This document shows, piece by piece, positions 33,804-35,677 of a stretch of 35,677 nucleotides of DNA; positions within the stretch are counted from its first letter, which is position 1, and every line of letters begins with the position of its first letter. Source of the stretch: Ruegeria arenilitoris. GTDB taxonomy: Bacteria > Pseudomonadota > Alphaproteobacteria > Rhodobacterales > Rhodobacteraceae. The position numbers and the translations under genes were made by a program. The stretch spans positions 1 to 35,677 of the forward strand of contig NZ_WQCA01000025.1 in NCBI RefSeq assembly GCF_013032445.1, in the 5' to 3' direction. The notes beneath the pieces are model-generated. The model saw only the letters and a program-made list of their open reading frames with translations. It ran no database searches and was not told the origin of the DNA.

Positions 33804-35425
33804 TATCACGTTCCTGCATACCGTTCTCGGGCCAAAAGCCGGGGACATCCGGACTGCGAAAAAAGACGCGTGTCTTTATGCAACCCGGCTATCTTGAGAG
33901 CTTTGTTCAATCTATCTTCAACGCTATCGGTGGCGCAAAGGGCAAGGACTTCGTTATCGGGGGCGACGGGCGGTTTTTCAATGCAGAAGCGATTCAGGAA
34001 ATATTGCGCATGGCCGCGGCCAATGAAGCAAAGCGCGCGATCATCGGTCAGAATGGATTATTGTCAACACCTGCCGCGTCTAATCTGATCCGCAAGCGCG
34101 AGGCCGACGGCGGTTTTATTCTTTCGGCAAGTCACAACCCTGGTGGCATAGACGCGGACTTCGGTCTGAAGTTCAACGGTACCAATGGCGGTCCGGCCTC
34201 CGAGAGTCTGACAGAAAAATTCTATACGCATTCGCAGAAGCTTAGCGAGTATACCACGCTGGACGCTGATGACATCGATCTCAGTCGAGTTGGCGTTTCA
34301 GAGCTTGAAGGCATGGTTGTGGAAGTTGTCGACCCGGTGGCAGATTACGCAGCACTGATGCGCGAGATCTTTGATTTCAACAGGATCAGGGCACTGCTTG
34401 CCGACGGATTCACCCTGAGTTTTGATGCAATGCACGCCGTAACGGGACCTTACGCCACCGCAATACTCGAGGATGAATTGGGCGCTCCGAAGGGGTCGGT
34501 TCTGAACGCAGTTCCTTCAGTCGATTTTGGCAAGGGGCATCCTGACCCCAATCCGATCTGGGCCAAGCCGCTGGTCGACTTGGTTATGTCTCCCGATGGT
34601 CCAGACTTTGCAGCGGCTTCGGATGGAGACGGCGATCGCAACATGATCCTGGGCAAAGGTATCTATGTCACGCCCTCCGATAGTCTTGCCGTGCTGGCCG
34701 CCAATGCCCACCTCGCCCCGGGTTATGTCAAGGGGTTGGCTGGGGTCGCCCGCTCGATGCCAACCAGCGCAGCCGTTGATCGTGTCGCTGAAAGGCTGGG
34801 GCTGGACTGTTATGAAACGCCAACGGGCTGGAAGTTCTTCGGAAACCTGCTGGACGCGGGCCGCATTACGCTATGCGGCGAGGAAAGCGCTGGCACCGGC
34901 TCGGACCACGTGCGCGAAAAGGACGGCTTGTGGGCCGTGCTGCTGTGGCTGAACATTCTGGCCGAGCGCCGGATTTCAGTTCGTGACGTGATGGTAGACC
35001 ACTGGCAGACTTATGGCAGAAACTACTATTCACGGCACGATTACGAGGCCGTAGACAGCGCGAAGGCTTCTCAGATGATAGCTGATTTGACCGACCGGTT
35101 GCCGAAACTCCCGGGAAGTGAAGTGGGCCGCCTTGTTGTGGCAACTGCGGATCAGTTTTATTATAAAGATCCGGTGGATGGTTCGGTCGCCAAAAACCAG
35201 GGCATTCGCATTGTTTTCGAAAACGGTAGCCGCGGCGTGATCCGCCTATCGGGAACAGGGACAGACAATGCTACGATCCGAGTTTATCTTGAGCAGTTTG
35301 TACCGAAAGATGGCGACCTGAAGGTGGAAACACAAACTGCTTTGCGCGACGTCTCAGACGCCTTGGCGCTGATTTCCAAGCTTCAAGAAAAATGTGGGCG
35401 TGCGTCACCGGATATAATGACCTAG
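33794..35425 (+). CDS. pgm: Phosphoglucomutase (alpha-D-glucose phosphate-specific)
   Basis: This 543-residue phosphohexomutase interconverts glucose-1-phosphate and glucose-6-phosphate, linking glycogen to glycolysis/Entner-Doudoroff. The phosphoserine loop is S113 in LSASHNPGG. The magnesium loop is DGDGDR (D277, D279, D281). The sugar-binding loop is CGEESAGTGSDH and the phosphate-binding loop is RLSGTGTDNATIRVY near the C-terminus. The ATG overlaps the malQ end. It is the last gene of the operon; no terminator is visible before the IS remnant that begins 33 nt downstream. Confidence 0.96.
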   Translation: MSIVSRSCIPFSGQKPGTSGLRKKTRVFMQPGYLESFVQSIFNAIGGAKGKDFVIGGDGRFFNAEAIQEILRMAAANEAKRAIIGQNGLLSTPAASNLIRKREADGGFILSASHNPGGIDADFGLKFNGTNGGPASESLTEKFYTHSQKLSEYTTLDADDIDLSRVGVSELEGMVVEVVDPVADYAALMREIFDFNRIRALLADGFTLSFDAMHAVTGPYATAILEDELGAPKGSVLNAVPSVDFGKGHPDPNPIWAKPLVDLVMSPDGPDFAAASDGDGDRNMILGKGIYVTPSDSLAVLAANAHLAPGYVKGLAGVARSMPTSAAVDRVAERLGLDCYETPTGWKFFGNLLDAGRITLCGEESAGTGSDHVREKDGLWAVLLWLNILAERRISVRDVMVDHWQTYGRNYYSRHDYEAVDSAKASQMIADLTDRLPKLPGSEVGRLVVATADQFYYKDPVDGSVAKNQGIRIVFENGSRGVIRLSGTGTDNATIRVYLEQFVPKDGDLKVETQTALRDVSDALALISKLQEKCGRASPDIMT

Positions 35426-35458
35426 TTTCATAGCGCCACACTGAAGGACGCGTTGGGG

Positions 35459-35622
35459 GGTGTTGTCAGAAGAACCTTTGCTTGAGCGGGGCAGGGTGGT
35501 TGCGTAGCTTTTACCCATGACCAGGCCTGCCTCATTCAAGTACTTCAAAACCAGTCCCGAGATCATCCGCCTTGCGGTGATGCTGTACATCCGTTTCCCA
35601 TTGTCGCTTCGGAATGTCGAAG
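35459..35622 (+). mobile_element. IS6 family element, left 164 bp only (copy 5)
   Basis: It starts GGTGTTGTCAGAAGAACC, an IS6 left end, and runs through the first transposase codons to gtcgaag, where another IS6 left end interrupts it. It corresponds to 7427-7589 of copy 1 with substitutions and one extra C. Together with 8245-8906 it would rebuild one 819-bp element, the two parts sharing gtcgaag. Confidence 0.88.
35517..35622 (+). pseudogene. IS6 transposase, N-terminal fragment (copy 5)
   Basis: Only the first ~35 codons remain (MTRPASFKYFKTSPEIIRLA onward to LRNVE), cut at the insertion point of the following IS copy. It has no catalytic domain and no function by itself. Confidence 0.85.
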
Positions 35623-35677
35623 GGTCTTGTCAGAAGAACTTTGCTTGAGCGGGGTAGGGGTGTTGCGTAGCTTTTGC
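35623..35677 (+). mobile_element. IS6 family element, left end, runs off window (copy 6)
   Basis: GGTCTTGTCAGAAGAACTTT at 35623 is the intact left end seen in copies 1 and 4. Over the 55 visible bases it differs from copy 1 at three positions. The rest lies beyond the window, so completeness cannot be judged. It is inserted in copy 5 after gtcgaag. Confidence 0.85.

Overview
The window looks like a chromosome or large replicon of an alphaproteobacterium of the Rhodobacteraceae/Roseobacter group. The reasons are a polyol ABC operon in the SmoEFGK-SmoS-MtlK order known from Rhodobacter sphaeroides, a compact glycogen operon with start/stop overlaps, frequent GTG/TTG starts, and degenerate intergenic repeats built around ATGTCCGC. 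The taxonomic call is an inference from gene content and protein style, not from a search.

Layout. (1) 1-5.2 kb: a BCCT osmolyte transporter and an orphan Tat-exported family 5 solute-binding protein on the minus strand, with a divergent LysR regulator. The block is flanked by two direct copies of a 64-bp intergenic repeat about 80% identical. (2) 5.2-7.1 kb: a two-domain VOC protein and the ribosome-assembly GTPase RsgA, minus strand. (3) 7.4-9.5 kb: three IS6-family copies head to tail. The first is a complete 818-bp element; the next two are progressively 5'-truncated. (4) 9.6-13.0 kb: a CDF metal exporter with a divergent MerR regulator and a classic 19-bp-spacer MerR promoter, then a class III adenylate cyclase with TolB-like and TPR regions. 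(5) 13.4-14.3 kb: a fourth, complete 818-bp IS6 copy. (6) 14.4-22.0 kb: a LacI-type regulator, a perfect 20-bp palindromic operator, and sorbitol/mannitol uptake and oxidation genes. (7) 22.1-35.4 kb: a small XRE regulator followed by glgP-glgB-glgC-glgA-glgX-malQ-pgm, all plus strand, with overlaps or gaps of at most 2 nt except the 28-nt glgB-glgC gap. (8) 35.46 kb to the end: a 164-bp left end of an IS6 copy interrupted by the left end of another copy that runs off the window.

How it fits together. Polyols are imported and oxidised to fructose, while the second operon makes and degrades glycogen from glucose-1-phosphate, with Pgm linking it to central metabolism. The most notable structural point is that the IS6 fragment at 35459-35622 and the one at 8245-8906 are the left and right parts of one element, sharing the 7 bp gtcgaag at the break. 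Each is joined to a directly oriented IS6 end. Read as a circle, 8245-35622 plus one IS would be an IS inserted in another IS. This is the signature expected of an IS26-type translocatable unit carrying metal efflux, cyclase, polyol and glycogen genes.

No rRNA, tRNA, CRISPR array, phage or defence system was recognised.
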